In this document: positions 1 to 5,984 of the stretch, piece by piece | Layout: every line of letters begins with the position of its first letter | Position numbering within the stretch: position 1 is the first letter of the stretch | From: a virus | IMG/VR virus record: IMGVR_UViG_3300045049_000139 | Span: 1 to 27,139 of that record | Length of the DNA: 27,139 bases | Reading direction: 5' to 3' (one strand) | Made by a program: the position numbers and the translations under genes | Notes under the pieces: generated by a model | What the model saw: only the letters and a program-made list of their open reading frames with translations | Database searches by the model: none | What the model was told of the DNA's origin: nothing

Positions 1-7
1 TCCGCCA
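1..7 (+). tRNA. 3' end of a tRNA cut by the window edge
   Basis: The first seven bases read TCCGCCA, the same ending (acceptor strand, G discriminator, encoded CCA) as other tRNAs here such as the one ending at 1943. The identity cannot be told. Confidence 0.45.
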
Positions 8-11
8 ATTC

Positions 12-83
12 GGTGCTATAGTCTGGGACAAAGGTCGCCACATAAGCGACTCAGGATAGGTTCGATTCCTTCTAGCACCACCA
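12..83 (+). tRNA. tRNA-Met(CAT)-like, atypical
   Basis: Acceptor GGTGCTA (12-18) pairs perfectly with TAGCACC (73-79), followed by A and an encoded CCA. The anticodon stem GTCGC/GCGAC closes a 7-nt loop with CAT at 34-36. Position 33 is A instead of the near-universal T, the D-arm is shortened to a 3-bp GTC/GAC hairpin, and the T-stem has only about 3 pairs although the TTCGATT loop is intact. It may be a degenerate or specialised tRNA. Confidence 0.6.
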
Positions 84-122
84 GAGCATCAATACGATGT
101 GATTTACCACGTGGAGTTTGTT

Positions 123-350
123 ATGTCTCTCGTTGTCGTTGCTGGTGCAGTTGCTGTAGTGGTTGCAGGTGTTGCTTATCTGATTAAGAAGCGCAAGGCT
201 GTTGCTTCTTTGCCGCAGGTGAACACTCCGGCTCCGCTTTCTACTGCCGAAAAGTTCGCGGAAACTGTTGTCGCGGCTGCAGCAACCGAAGTTAAAGATG
301 TCGCGACGCAAGTCGTGGACGTTGCAAACACGGTTGCTTCGAAGGTTTGA
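123..350 (+). CDS. small membrane-anchored protein (75 aa)
   Basis: Not recognised as a family. Residues 2-20 form a Val/Ala-rich hydrophobic segment (possible N-terminal anchor) followed by a KKRK basic stretch, so the rest probably stays on the cytoplasmic side. The remainder is Ala/Val/Thr-rich and probably helical. The ATG at 123 is preferred over an upstream in-frame GTG at 99 because GGAG lies about 7 nt before it. It sits between a tRNA and a terminator-like hairpin, so it is probably a short transcription unit with the preceding tRNA. Function unknown. Confidence 0.7.
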   Translation: MSLVVVAGAVAVVVAGVAYLIKKRKAVASLPQVNTPAPLSTAEKFAETVVAAAATEVKDVATQVVDVANTVASKV

Positions 351-356
351 CTCTTT

Positions 357-387
357 CTGGGTGTGAGTGACACCCAGAACAAATTTT
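357..387 (+). terminator. intrinsic terminator-like hairpin
   Basis: CTGGGTGT (357-364) and ACACCCAG (370-377) form an 8-bp stem with a 5-nt loop, followed by AACAAATTTT. It lies just after the stop codon at 350 and before the next ribosome-binding region. Confidence 0.6.
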
Positions 388-406
388 CTTTCAACATGGA
401 TTTATC

Positions 407-661
407 ATGACTGAGCTTGAAAGCGTCGAGAAATTGAAAGCCAAGATCGAGAGCATGGGCATTAAAAAGCTTCATGTTTTTCCCGGTGGAAAGTGGAAAG
501 ACCTTTCGATCAGCGAACGTGCTGATGAAGTGTTGAAAATGCTCGAGAGGGTTGAGCGCGGTGAACTTGTCACTTGCGATTTCGCTGCTCTTGATGCAAT
601 GAGTGAACAAGTTGAGCAACCGGAAGAATTTCCGGATCCGCCGCCGAAGCGTGCTGCTTGA
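407..661 (+). CDS. hypothetical protein (84 aa)
   Basis: Unrecognised small soluble protein. It is mostly charged and probably helical at both ends (ELESVEKLKAKIESM; ERADEVLKMLERVERGE), with a short GGKWKDLS turn between and a Pro-rich acidic-to-basic tail (PEEFPDPPPKRAA). No Cys, membrane span or catalytic motif is visible. The stop codon lies 10 nt before the first clamp element at 671, so the gene and that RNA are probably on one transcript. Confidence 0.65.
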   Translation: MTELESVEKLKAKIESMGIKKLHVFPGGKWKDLSISERADEVLKMLERVERGELVTCDFAALDAMSEQVEQPEEFPDPPPKRAA

Positions 662-670
662 CAAAAGCTT

Positions 671-762
671 TGGATGCCTGCAGCAAACAATTATCGCGAT
701 TGGTTCGCAATTTGCCTTTCAAGCAAACCTAACAGGTTCGAATCCTGTATATCGTGCATCCA
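671..762 (+). ncRNA. clamp element 1: Glu(TTC)-like tRNA arms inside a 7-bp clamp
   Basis: The outer clamp TGGATGC (671-677) pairs exactly with GCATCCA (756-762), followed by GTG. After the 5' strand comes CTGCAGCAA, the family block. Inside, in normal order, are a D-arm GCGA-TTGGT-TCGC (696-708), an anticodon arm TTTGC-CTTTCAA-GCAAA (711-727, anticodon TTC) and a T-arm with loop TTCGAAT (737-743). There is no ordinary inner acceptor stem (only TAT/ATA) and no CCA. Either the clamp itself is an acceptor with a large inserted internal loop, or the arms are cargo of the clamp. It is the only family member not preceded by TTTT. Confidence 0.7.
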
Positions 763-773
763 GTGATTTCTAT

Positions 774-850
774 GCCCTTGTAGCGGAATTGGCAAACGCA
801 CCGGATTTAGGTTCCGGGGTTTGTGGGTTCGAGTCCCACCAGGGGTACCA
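774..850 (+). tRNA. tRNA-Leu(TAG)
   Basis: Acceptor GCCCTTG pairs with CAGGGGT using two G-T wobbles, followed by A and CCA. The anticodon arm CCGGA-TTTAGGT-TCCGG gives TAG (codon CUA). The D-loop contains TTGG and the T-loop is TTCGAGT. Confidence 0.93.
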
Positions 851-867
851 AATTGAGGTTCTACATC

Positions 868-1026
868 ATGTATGGCATTGAGTGTTGTATCTGTGAGAAA
901 CAAGGTTCGTATGCTGACATTTGTCGCAGCGGCTGGCAACTTGCACGCAATACTCCATTCTATTATGTTTGTGGTTCCGAATGTGCCAAACGCCTGAAGG
1001 AAATTCAGGAATCAAAGAAGAAATAA
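868..1026 (+). CDS. small zinc-finger-like protein (52 aa)
   Basis: Unrecognised. The chain has ECCIC near the N-terminus and C (residue 16) and CGSEC (about residues 32-36) further on, a Cys spacing typical of a single small zinc ribbon, ending in a Lys-rich tail. It starts at the ATG just after tRNA-Leu, with GAGG about 9 nt upstream, and ends 1 nt before the next tRNA. tRNA maturation would therefore cut this message on both sides. A role in nucleic-acid or protein binding is only a guess. Confidence 0.7.
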   Translation: MYGIECCICEKQGSYADICRSGWQLARNTPFYYVCGSECAKRLKEIQESKKK

Positions 1027-1027
1027 T

Positions 1028-1122
1028 GCTTCCATAGTTTAATTGGTAAAACACCTGACTTATATTCAGCATTGGCGCCAGATTAGCGCATGTTCTAGGT
1101 TCGAGTCCTAGTGGAAGCACCA
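1028..1122 (+). tRNA. tRNA with anticodon TAT (Ile) and a long variable arm
   Basis: Acceptor GCTTCCA/TGGAAGC is perfect, with A and CCA. The D-stem is GTTT/AAAC. The anticodon arm CTGA-CTTATAT-TCAG gives TAT, which would read AUA. The variable region is about 24 nt and contains a GCGC-CAGATTA-GCGC hairpin. A class II variable arm is expected for Leu, Ser or Tyr, not Ile, so the charging identity is uncertain. Confidence 0.85.
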
Positions 1123-1126
1123 ATAT

Positions 1127-1202
1127 GGGGCAGTAGAGAACGGTAGATCATAACGTCTTAAAAACGTGAAACTTGTCGGTTCGAGTCCGACCTGCCCTAC
1201 CA
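1127..1202 (+). tRNA. tRNA-Leu(TAA), short variable loop
   Basis: GGGGCAG pairs with CTGCCCT (one G-T), then A and CCA. The anticodon loop CTTAAAA in an ACGT/ACGT stem gives TAA (codon UUA). The T-arm GTCGG-TTCGAGT-CCGAC is perfect. The D-stem is weak, and the variable region is only about 7 nt although Leu tRNAs are normally class II. Confidence 0.85.
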
Positions 1203-1242
1203 AACAAAATTCGGCTACATAGCTGGTCAATTGGAGTGTATC

Positions 1243-1752
1243 ATGACCACTGTAACCGAAGAACATCTCGAGAATCGAGTATTGCATGACTTTGTGATCG
1301 ATCCAGATCATGATCAGCGTACTGAAAGTCCCGAGTTTAGAAAATCGAAAGAAAGACTCAAGGAAGATGGACACTTCCAATGTTGGATCTGCGGCGCTAA
1401 GGATGAATTGCAAGTACATCACCGCGCCGGTGAATACATGTTCAACAATATCATTGACTTTGATTTACTCAAAGAGTTCTGCGAAGAATGGGACATCTAT
1501 GGGTATGGCAAATTGCTCAAGGCAAAGCCGATTGAATCAGTTGATGATATCAGGAACATGATGGTTCTTTGTCAACCACACCATACTGGTGTCAACCATA
1601 CAGATGGCGGTGGTGGAACTGGGATCCATGCATTGACGTTCTCTTCTTGGGTCATGCAAAAGCTTGCGTTGAAGGGTGCGGATCCAGTCCCTCAACAAGG
1701 TGAAACGTTTGAGCAAGCAAAGGCTCGCATCAAACAGTTTGAACGCAAATGA
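1243..1752 (+). CDS. HNH endonuclease (169 aa)
   Basis: Putative homing-type HNH nuclease. The CWIC knuckle (C47, C50) is followed by LQVHHRAG (HH at 59-60), an N at about 105 (DIRNMMVLC), and LCQPHH (109-114), the usual zinc-binding and metal-dependent ββα-fold signature. The C-terminal stretch is basic and helical. The ATG at 1243 has GGAG 6 nt upstream; a TTG at 1231 is in frame but lacks a site. It is free-standing between tRNA-Leu and tRNA-Ser, a typical place for phage homing genes. Its target site cannot be read from the sequence. Confidence 0.85.
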   Translation: MTTVTEEHLENRVLHDFVIDPDHDQRTESPEFRKSKERLKEDGHFQCWICGAKDELQVHHRAGEYMFNNIIDFDLLKEFCEEWDIYGYGKLLKAKPIESVDDIRNMMVLCQPHHTGVNHTDGGGGTGIHALTFSSWVMQKLALKGADPVPQQGETFEQAKARIKQFERK

Positions 1753-1756
1753 GTGT

Positions 1757-1846
1757 TGGTCGTTCCTGGACGTAAACCAGGTGGTGGAGGGTGATTGTTA
1801 AGTCAGTCACCCCTCGTCGTGCCGGAGGACGGGAAACTCCGGATCT
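1757..1846 (+). ncRNA. hairpin-rich spacer, possible structured RNA
   Basis: Three consecutive hairpins fill the gap before tRNA-Ser: CCTGG-ACGTAAA-CCAGG (a 5-bp stem and 7-nt loop resembling a Tyr anticodon arm), a long GAGGGTGA/TCACCCCTC stem, and CCGGAG/CTCCGG. No T-loop or acceptor pair was found, so this is not a complete tRNA. It could be a tRNA remnant or an unknown RNA. Confidence 0.4.
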
Positions 1847-1852
1847 AATTTT

Positions 1853-1943
1853 GGAGAGTGATGCTGCCTGGGATGCAGCGCCTGCCTTGAAAGCAGGGCG
1901 AGCCAGAAATGGCCAGGAGTTCGATTCTGCCCTCTCTCCGCCA
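1853..1943 (+). tRNA. tRNA-Ser(TGA)
   Basis: GGAGAG pairs with CTCTCC, discriminator G, CCA. The anticodon arm CCTGC-CTTGAAA-GCAGG gives TGA. A class II variable arm GCCA-GAAA-TGGC is present. The T-stem is imperfect around an intact TTCGATT loop. Confidence 0.92.
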
Positions 1944-1972
1944 ATTTCTATAGAATGACATTGTGAGGCTTG

Positions 1973-2176
1973 ATGTTACTCATCAATTTCAAAGAAGACA
2001 AGCAACGTGAAATCCTCGCCAAGCTTGGTGAGCTTCTGATCGAAATGGCAGAAGATGGCGAAGCAAGTGATGTAGAAGAAACTCTTCATCACATCCAACA
2101 TGGATATTTGGAAGAGCTTGGTCCACAAGATTTCTTCGGAACCGAAGGCTGGGAACACTGGCTCGGTCTCGATTAA
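1973..2176 (+). CDS. hypothetical acidic protein (67 aa)
   Basis: Unrecognised. The protein is strongly acidic (runs such as EMAEDGEASDVEET and EELGPQD) and probably two or three helices. GAGG sits 5 nt before the ATG at 1973; a TTG directly upstream is in frame but unnecessary. A TATAGAAT string around 1950 resembles a -10 box, but it would leave almost no leader. It is flanked by tRNA-Ser and tRNA-Thr, so probably expressed from the same transcript. Confidence 0.65.
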   Translation: MLLINFKEDKQREILAKLGELLIEMAEDGEASDVEETLHHIQHGYLEELGPQDFFGTEGWEHWLGLD

Positions 2177-2183
2177 TAGTTTT

Positions 2184-2258
2184 GCCCACAAAGCATTGAT
2201 GGCGATGCAGCGGTTTCGTACACCGCAGAAGTGAGTTCGATTCTCTCTGTGGGCTCCA
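2184..2258 (+). tRNA. tRNA-Thr(CGT)
   Basis: GCCCACA/TGTGGGC is perfect, followed by T and CCA. The anticodon arm GCGGT-TTCGTAC-ACCGC gives CGT (codon ACG). The T-arm has loop TTCGATT with one T-T mismatch in the stem. Confidence 0.9.
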
Positions 2259-2261
2259 GAG

Positions 2262-2510
2262 TTTCACATGTTGACTGATCGCTGGGCGAAAGCTTAGAGG
2301 AAGTTCGCGACATGCGTGGAGAGCGAGTGGGAGCCGAAAACCAAGTAGGCGCTAAGACCACCGTGATATAGCATGCAAGGCAAACAGGGTCTGGTAACTC
2401 TCCTGCTAGAGATCCGGGTTGCTGCAACGTCTATTGGGACGTCTTCAGGCACGAGTCCTGATGAGAAAAATGATCAGATAGAACAGAATCGCGGCTACTA
2501 ACATGTGATC
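2262..2510 (+). ncRNA. rnpB: RNase P RNA, reduced bacterial type
   Basis: The catalytic RNA that removes tRNA 5' leaders. The bacterial layout is visible: P1 TCACATGTT (2264-2272) with AACATGTGA (2500-2508), 9 bp; P2 CTGATC (2275-2280) with GATCAG (2472-2477); a very short P3 (GCT/AGC); then the conserved GAGGAAGT block (from 2297), and near the 3' end ACAGAATCGCGGC (2483-2495), matching the universal ACAGAA...GGCUUA region. P4 forms between AAG-T-TCGCGA and TCGCGG-CT and keeps the bulged U that is universal in P4. At about 250 nt it is far shorter than the usual 350-400 nt, so peripheral helices are missing. It lies between tRNA genes. No RNase P protein gene was seen, so the host subunit would be needed. 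Confidence 0.87.
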
Positions 2511-2558
2511 CGATAAATAGGATGTGTCAGGCGTCTTTGCCACATCCTGGAGTTTCAG

Positions 2559-2786
2559 ATGGCCATGTTGAGTCTTCTTCACTCGCCCCACTTCTTGTTG
2601 GGCTTCACGGTGTTTTGCTTCATCGCTGCACTGACAACGGTTGAGCTGATGCATGTTGCGAGAAGGAAGGCTTGTTTTTGGTCATTTGTTTCAATGGCTT
2701 CTTTGTCCATCATTTTCGGTTTGATTGGATGGATTGGATTCTTTGTAGAACTTTTGGAGTATGTACATACGGGATTCAATCCCTGA
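2559..2786 (+). CDS. small two-span membrane protein (75 aa)
   Basis: Unrecognised. Two hydrophobic stretches, about residues 9-30 and 42-65, are separated by a basic HVARRKA loop, which suggests two transmembrane helices with the loop in the cytoplasm. GGAG lies 7 nt before the ATG. It is located between the RNase P RNA and tRNA-Ser(CGA). Similar small two-span proteins occur elsewhere in the window (7116, 12279, 13023, 18978), but no shared motif was found. Confidence 0.65.
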   Translation: MAMLSLLHSPHFLLGFTVFCFIAALTTVELMHVARRKACFWSFVSMASLSIIFGLIGWIGFFVELLEYVHTGFNP

Positions 2787-2792
2787 CAAATT

Positions 2793-2885
2793 GGAAGGTG
2801 AAGCTACCAGGGTGTAGCCGCTGTTTCGAAAGCAGTTTGGAACCACACGAGTGAGTTTGGGTTTCGAGTACTCCGCCTTCCGCCA
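2793..2885 (+). tRNA. tRNA-Ser(CGA)
   Basis: GGAAGGT pairs with GCCTTCC (one T-G), discriminator G, CCA. The anticodon arm GCTGT-TTCGAAA-GCAGT gives CGA. The class II variable region is long. The T-arm TGGGT-TTCGAGT-ACTCC has one mismatch. Confidence 0.9.
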
Positions 2886-3017
2886 AACTTTGGGTGCAAT
2901 GCCCGACCGGAAATCTTTGTACGATTTCCCTTTACTTTGGGGAGACCTCGCCTCCGCTTCCTCTAAATCGCCCTGTTTTAGGGCTGACTTTGGCTGAAAT
3001 CACGTAAGTTATTGATT
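2886..3017 (+). other. intergenic region with hairpins, no gene
   Basis: No ORF with a ribosome site. Visible hairpins are GGAAATC-TTTGTAC-GATTTCC (a 7-bp stem and 7-nt loop, anticodon-arm-like) and GCCCT-GTTTT-AGGGC. No matching acceptor or T-loop makes a tRNA. It leads into the promoter region for the gene at 3194. Confidence 0.5.
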
Positions 3018-3018
3018 C

Positions 3019-3083
3019 TACAGGAAATTTTTCTGTAGCGACCGCGTATAGACGGCGTATAATGATCGTATAGGGAACGTATA
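3019..3083 (+). promoter_or_regulatory. promoter with four 11-bp-phased CGTATA boxes
   Basis: CGTATA occurs at 3045, 3056, 3067 and 3078, an exact 11-bp period, so all copies face the same side of the helix. The second copy runs into TATAAT (3058-3063), a consensus -10 box. A CTACAG/CTGTAG hairpin (3019-3039) covers the place of the -35 box, which has no good TTGACA match. This looks like a promoter overlapped by a cooperative protein-binding array, or one using a phage-modified polymerase. The long leader runs to the gene at 3194. Confidence 0.65.
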
Positions 3084-3193
3084 CAGCAAGCCGCCCGCAA
3101 TGCTGTGTCCAATGTGACCTATCCTTCCCCGCTGCACCTGCTGTTCTGGCAACACTTCCCGCTGTCTTTCAACTTACCCTTCGTTATGAGGTC

Positions 3194-3718
3194 ATGTCGA
3201 TCATGAGCACGCACTACAGCCTTGCCCAAAAATCCCGCGAACTTTTGGCGCAATCCGAACTTTGGGCAAAGACTGTAGTGGAGTATTTCATGGGGGCGCG
3301 AACTCAAAAGAACATCCCAATCTTTTGCTACTCCGGCATGTCTGGCGTGTCGGCGGCGACAGCACTAGTACTGGCAATCACTCGTCTGTATCCGGATTTC
3401 AAGTTCCGTATGATGTACGTGCGCAAGGAAACCGAAAGGAGCCACGGAATCAAAGTTGAACATGACTTGGATTTTGGAATGACAAGTACTGTTTGCAAAA
3501 AAGCAGTTCTCGTGTTTGTCGATGACTTCATTGCTTCTGGTGCAACCATGCGCTTCACGATGAGGCTTGCATTTGATCGTTTCCGTTCATTGGTTGTTTC
3601 CTATGGCGTTCATCCGACATGGATGAAAGGTGTCTTTGAGTTCGATCAACTCGGCGCAAGTAAATACAAGACATTGAATTTCAATTATCACCCAAGTCGC
3701 GACGGCGACTGGGAATAA
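3194..3718 (+). CDS. phosphoribosyltransferase-like protein (174 aa)
   Basis: A type I PRTase fold is indicated by the PRPP-binding loop VFVDDFIASGAT (D110, D111, then SGAT to 118), the equivalent of the DDxxxTG motif in purine and orotate phosphoribosyltransferases. SGMSGVSAA (48-55) matches the N-terminal pyrophosphate-loop region. The family binds 5-phosphoribosyl-1-pyrophosphate. The base substrate cannot be read, and a purely regulatory relative is possible. Start: ATG 3194 or ATG 3203; GAGG at 3187-3190 is very close to the first, so 3203 may be used. It is the first gene after the CGTATA promoter and heads the run to 7325. Confidence 0.75.
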   Translation: MSIMSTHYSLAQKSRELLAQSELWAKTVVEYFMGARTQKNIPIFCYSGMSGVSAATALVLAITRLYPDFKFRMMYVRKETERSHGIKVEHDLDFGMTSTVCKKAVLVFVDDFIASGATMRFTMRLAFDRFRSLVVSYGVHPTWMKGVFEFDQLGASKYKTLNFNYHPSRDGDWE

Positions 3719-3731
3719 CGAAGGCGATTGT

Positions 3732-4034
3732 ATGAACCAAAGAGATCTTCTCGAACAGTTTCGCGCGTTGGTCACATTTGCGCGACAGTTTCGAGACACT
3801 TCCGATCCTGAAGCGACAGGAATCGTCCTTCCCTTCGAGCGCCGTGACACTACACTGTTCAAGCTGGATGTGTATGCTGACGCTGCATACATCATCACGC
3901 CAAGGATATATCTGAAATTGAGTAATGTCACAAGGGCGATTGAATTCATCGAGGGTGATGAATACGACCTATGCGATTTGTTGCACAAAGTTGGCGATGC
4001 AATCGAAATGATTCTTGCTATGAAGCGTCAGTGA
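3732..4034 (+). CDS. hypothetical protein (100 aa)
   Basis: Unrecognised. An N-terminal amphipathic helix (LLEQFRALVTFARQF) is followed by a mixed β region and a C-terminal helix with an acidic segment (EFIEGDEYDLCDLLHKVGDAIEM, shown here only as composition). It has a single Cys and no membrane span. It starts 13 nt after the PRTase stop, with AAGG upstream, and is probably co-transcribed. Confidence 0.65.
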   Translation: MNQRDLLEQFRALVTFARQFRDTSDPEATGIVLPFERRDTTLFKLDVYADAAYIITPRIYLKLSNVTRAIEFIEGDEYDLCDLLHKVGDAIEMILAMKRQ

Positions 4035-4112
4035 ATGCTTGTGTTTGGAAATATCGTTGAGTATCGTTGTTCCTAACGCTAATTAGATGTACATGACTGT
4101 AAGGAATTTGCA

Positions 4113-4631
4113 ATGGCCAAGAAAATCGATATCGAAGAGATACGCGAGTTCATGACTCGTTGCGGTCCTGGTACCAAAGTGTACATCGGAACCGACAGCG
4201 AGAGATTCAAGAACCAAGGTGTTTGGTACGCTGACTACATTACCGCCGTCGTCATTCATGTTGATCAAAACGGCGTGAAGCGCGGTGCCAAAGTTTTCGG
4301 CGAAGTTAGTCGCGAGCGTGACTACGATCAACGCAAAGATCGTCCGTTCAATCGAATGATGACGGAAGCCAAGAAATCAGCTGAAATGTATCTGAAGCTC
4401 AAAGAAGTGTTTTACGACTTTGAAGTGGAGGTGCATTTGGACATTTCTTCGGTGGAAACCAATGGTTCGAATGTTGCTGCTCAAGCTGCCGTTGGCTACA
4501 TCAAGGCAATGTGCAATGTGACTCCGATTCTGAAATCCAAAGAAGGTTACGGTGGCGGAACTTCGTTCGCTGCTTCGTTCGCTGCTGACCGTCTCAAAGA
4601 ACTGCAACCACAAATTGCTCTGGGGAAATGA
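4113..4631 (+). CDS. YkuK/DUF458-family RNase H-fold protein (172 aa)
   Basis: Matches the YkuK-type family of predicted RNase H-like nucleases. VYIGTDSE (23-30) supplies the first catalytic-type Asp on a β-strand, VVIHV (46-50) the next strand, and VHLDISS (107-113) followed by N residues (117, 120) the second acidic site. FAASFAADR near the C-terminus fits the last family helix. Length is normal for the family. The substrate is unknown even in bacteria; the fold suggests cleavage of RNA or RNA/DNA. AAGGAA lies 8 nt before the ATG. A tRNA-rich phage could use it in RNA turnover, which is inference. Confidence 0.8.
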   Translation: MAKKIDIEEIREFMTRCGPGTKVYIGTDSERFKNQGVWYADYITAVVIHVDQNGVKRGAKVFGEVSRERDYDQRKDRPFNRMMTEAKKSAEMYLKLKEVFYDFEVEVHLDISSVETNGSNVAAQAAVGYIKAMCNVTPILKSKEGYGGGTSFAASFAADRLKELQPQIALGK

Positions 4632-4632
4632 C

Positions 4633-4767
4633 ATGTCCAAGGTTATCTGTGTTGGTAGACCTGGCATCCTTGGTGGTGAGAAATTCACCAATGTCTGGAA
4701 AGCAATGCGTTTCATCGTCTATCTGATCAAAGAAGGTCAGAAAGAAATCCGTGTAATCATTGAATAA
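4633..4767 (+). CDS. small hypothetical protein (44 aa)
   Basis: Unrecognised. The frame opens 1 nt after the YkuK-like stop with GGGGAAA just upstream, and runs to 4767. The chain is β-rich (SKVICVGRPG) with a helix (NVWKAMRFIVYLIKEG) and a short final strand (EIRVIIE). The tight spacing and good start support translation. Confidence 0.6.
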   Translation: MSKVICVGRPGILGGEKFTNVWKAMRFIVYLIKEGQKEIRVIIE

Positions 4768-4781
4768 CAAGGAACTACATC

Positions 4782-5021
4782 ATGAGTTTGACCGTGACAC
4801 AATTGCCTGATGGCACTTATCCGATGCGAACGACTTCTCGTCGTTTGGGTAAGCCATCCATCAAGCCGAAGTCCCAAACGCCCGGAAAGACGAAGGGTGA
4901 AAACTGTCAGCGCACTCCGTTGAAGACATGGGGAATTCGTGTCAATCCGTATAAGATGTCTGGTGCTGATCTCGACAAATATGCAAAGTATTGCCAAGTC
5001 ACCAGTGGTCTGAACAAATAG
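4782..5021 (+). CDS. basic hypothetical protein (79 aa)
   Basis: Unrecognised. Rich in Lys, Arg, Pro and Thr (SRRLGKPSIKPKSQTPGKTKG), with predicted disorder in the middle and a short helix near the C-terminus. The high charge suggests nucleic-acid binding, but no domain is visible. AAGGAA lies 9 nt before the ATG. It is part of the same run as its neighbours. Confidence 0.65.
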   Translation: MSLTVTQLPDGTYPMRTTSRRLGKPSIKPKSQTPGKTKGENCQRTPLKTWGIRVNPYKMSGADLDKYAKYCQVTSGLNK

Positions 5022-5075
5022 CGCCTGCATGCGCTTTTGCTGCTTGGACAAGGATGTCCACCTTTAGAGGATTGA

Positions 5076-5357
5076 ATGATGAAGCGCATGAATAAACATG
5101 TTCGCGGTATCCTCCAATCTTCTGTTCGTAAGAACCGCCGAGAAACCATCTACAAGATGATCAAGCGGAAACACAATGGATTGGTTCCTTGTTTCTGCTG
5201 TGGCAAGCATGTGAAGACAAACTCAGCCACGTTGGAACACATCATTCCAATTTCGAAGGGTGGGACTGATGACATGTCCAATCTTTCGATTTCACACAAT
5301 GTATGCAATCAGCGCCGTGGTGCGGAGATTAGTGATGGCTACACCAATGCCCTATGA
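5076..5357 (+). CDS. HNH endonuclease (93 aa)
   Basis: Compact HNH nuclease of the McrA-like type. The knuckle CFCCG (39-43), LEHIIPISKGGTDDMSNL (53-70, with catalytic-type H55 and the N69 finger residue) and SHNVCNQRRG (73-82) are all present, so it is likely intact. The N-terminal third is very basic (R/K-rich), suited to DNA binding. Two tandem ATGs start the frame with GAGGA upstream. It is inserted among unrelated small genes, as is common for mobile HNH genes in phages. Confidence 0.88.
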   Translation: MMKRMNKHVRGILQSSVRKNRRETIYKMIKRKHNGLVPCFCCGKHVKTNSATLEHIIPISKGGTDDMSNLSISHNVCNQRRGAEISDGYTNAL

Positions 5358-5508
5358 AGAATGGAAGAAGCAATATCCAGCTTCCAAACTCAATGCTTTC
5401 ATGAGCGTTCTGGAGCGCGATGGTAATCCTCCTTCCGTGGCTGCTCAGATTGCGCAACAGCGTCTGCGCTACGAATATGATGATTATGTGAAGGAATTTC
5501 AGCAATGA
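5335..5508 (+). CDS. hypothetical protein (57 aa)
   Basis: Unrecognised. It overlaps the end of the HNH gene by 23 nt. ATG 5335 has GGAG 8 nt upstream; ATG 5347 is an alternative. The sequence is helical with SVAAQIAQQRLRYEYDDYV, resembling a short helix-turn-helix-like or coiled-coil segment. It ends by overlapping the next start (ATGA at 5505), which supports coupled translation. Confidence 0.6.
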   Translation: MATPMPYEEWKKQYPASKLNAFMSVLERDGNPPSVAAQIAQQRLRYEYDDYVKEFQQ

Positions 5509-5984
5509 CTGCTCTTCTCACTCCTCAAGAACGCCACCTCATCATTGAGGTGCTGGCGAACACGCCAATCAAGGAAGGCGAGATGTACAACATCTTGCGG
5601 AACGGTTTTGGTGGATACGCATTCTTCAGCGATCAAGGATTGTTCCAAGCATGGGTTAAGAACTTTGGTGTTCATCACACACTTGATCCTTATACCGAAG
5701 ATGTTGGATCTGAAGCTTACCAAAATGGTTACGAGACAGGCATCACTTGGGATGCAAATTGGTGGCCAGCCGGACCTGACGTTTTTGAACCAAGAAGTCG
5801 TCTGCGCGATCTCACAGAAGAACAGGTCTTTCGCATTCGTGCCAGCCATGCAAAACGCTACAATTGGAAACAGGGATTCGAAGATGGTTTGGAGGAGCGT
5901 CTGAAAGACAAAGACTTCGCGCGTTGGTGGAAAGCACAACGAGGTGGTAAAGCCGCTCGCTATGTGGAGCCGAACAATGGTTGA
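5505..5984 (+). CDS. hypothetical protein (159 aa)
   Basis: Unrecognised soluble α/β protein rich in aromatic residues (YAFFSDQGLFQAWVKNFG; ITWDANWWPAG). A charged C-terminal half contains a helix with many Arg, Lys and Glu residues ending in RGGKAARYVEP. No Cys pairs or membrane span. It overlaps both neighbours by a few bases (5505-5508 and 5977-5984), typical of an operon. Confidence 0.7.
   Translation: MTALLTPQERHLIIEVLANTPIKEGEMYNILRNGFGGYAFFSDQGLFQAWVKNFGVHHTLDPYTEDVGSEAYQNGYETGITWDANWWPAGPDVFEPRSRLRDLTEEQVFRIRASHAKRYNWKQGFEDGLEERLKDKDFARWWKAQRGGKAARYVEPNNG

Noticed and set aside
2455-2478. CTGATGAG resembling a hammerhead ribozyme core
   Set aside because: There is no matching GAAA core and third helix. 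The stretch is part of the RNase P RNA (P2 3' strand and the preceding loop).
2894-2958. A complete tRNA-Thr or Tyr around the TTTGTAC loop hairpin
   Set aside because: No T-loop (TTCRANT), no acceptor pair and no CCA could be placed around it.
3080-3100. ACAGCAAGCC as another clamp element
   Set aside because: No 7-nt complementary strand followed by GTT is found downstream, and the 5' flank is the CGTATA array.
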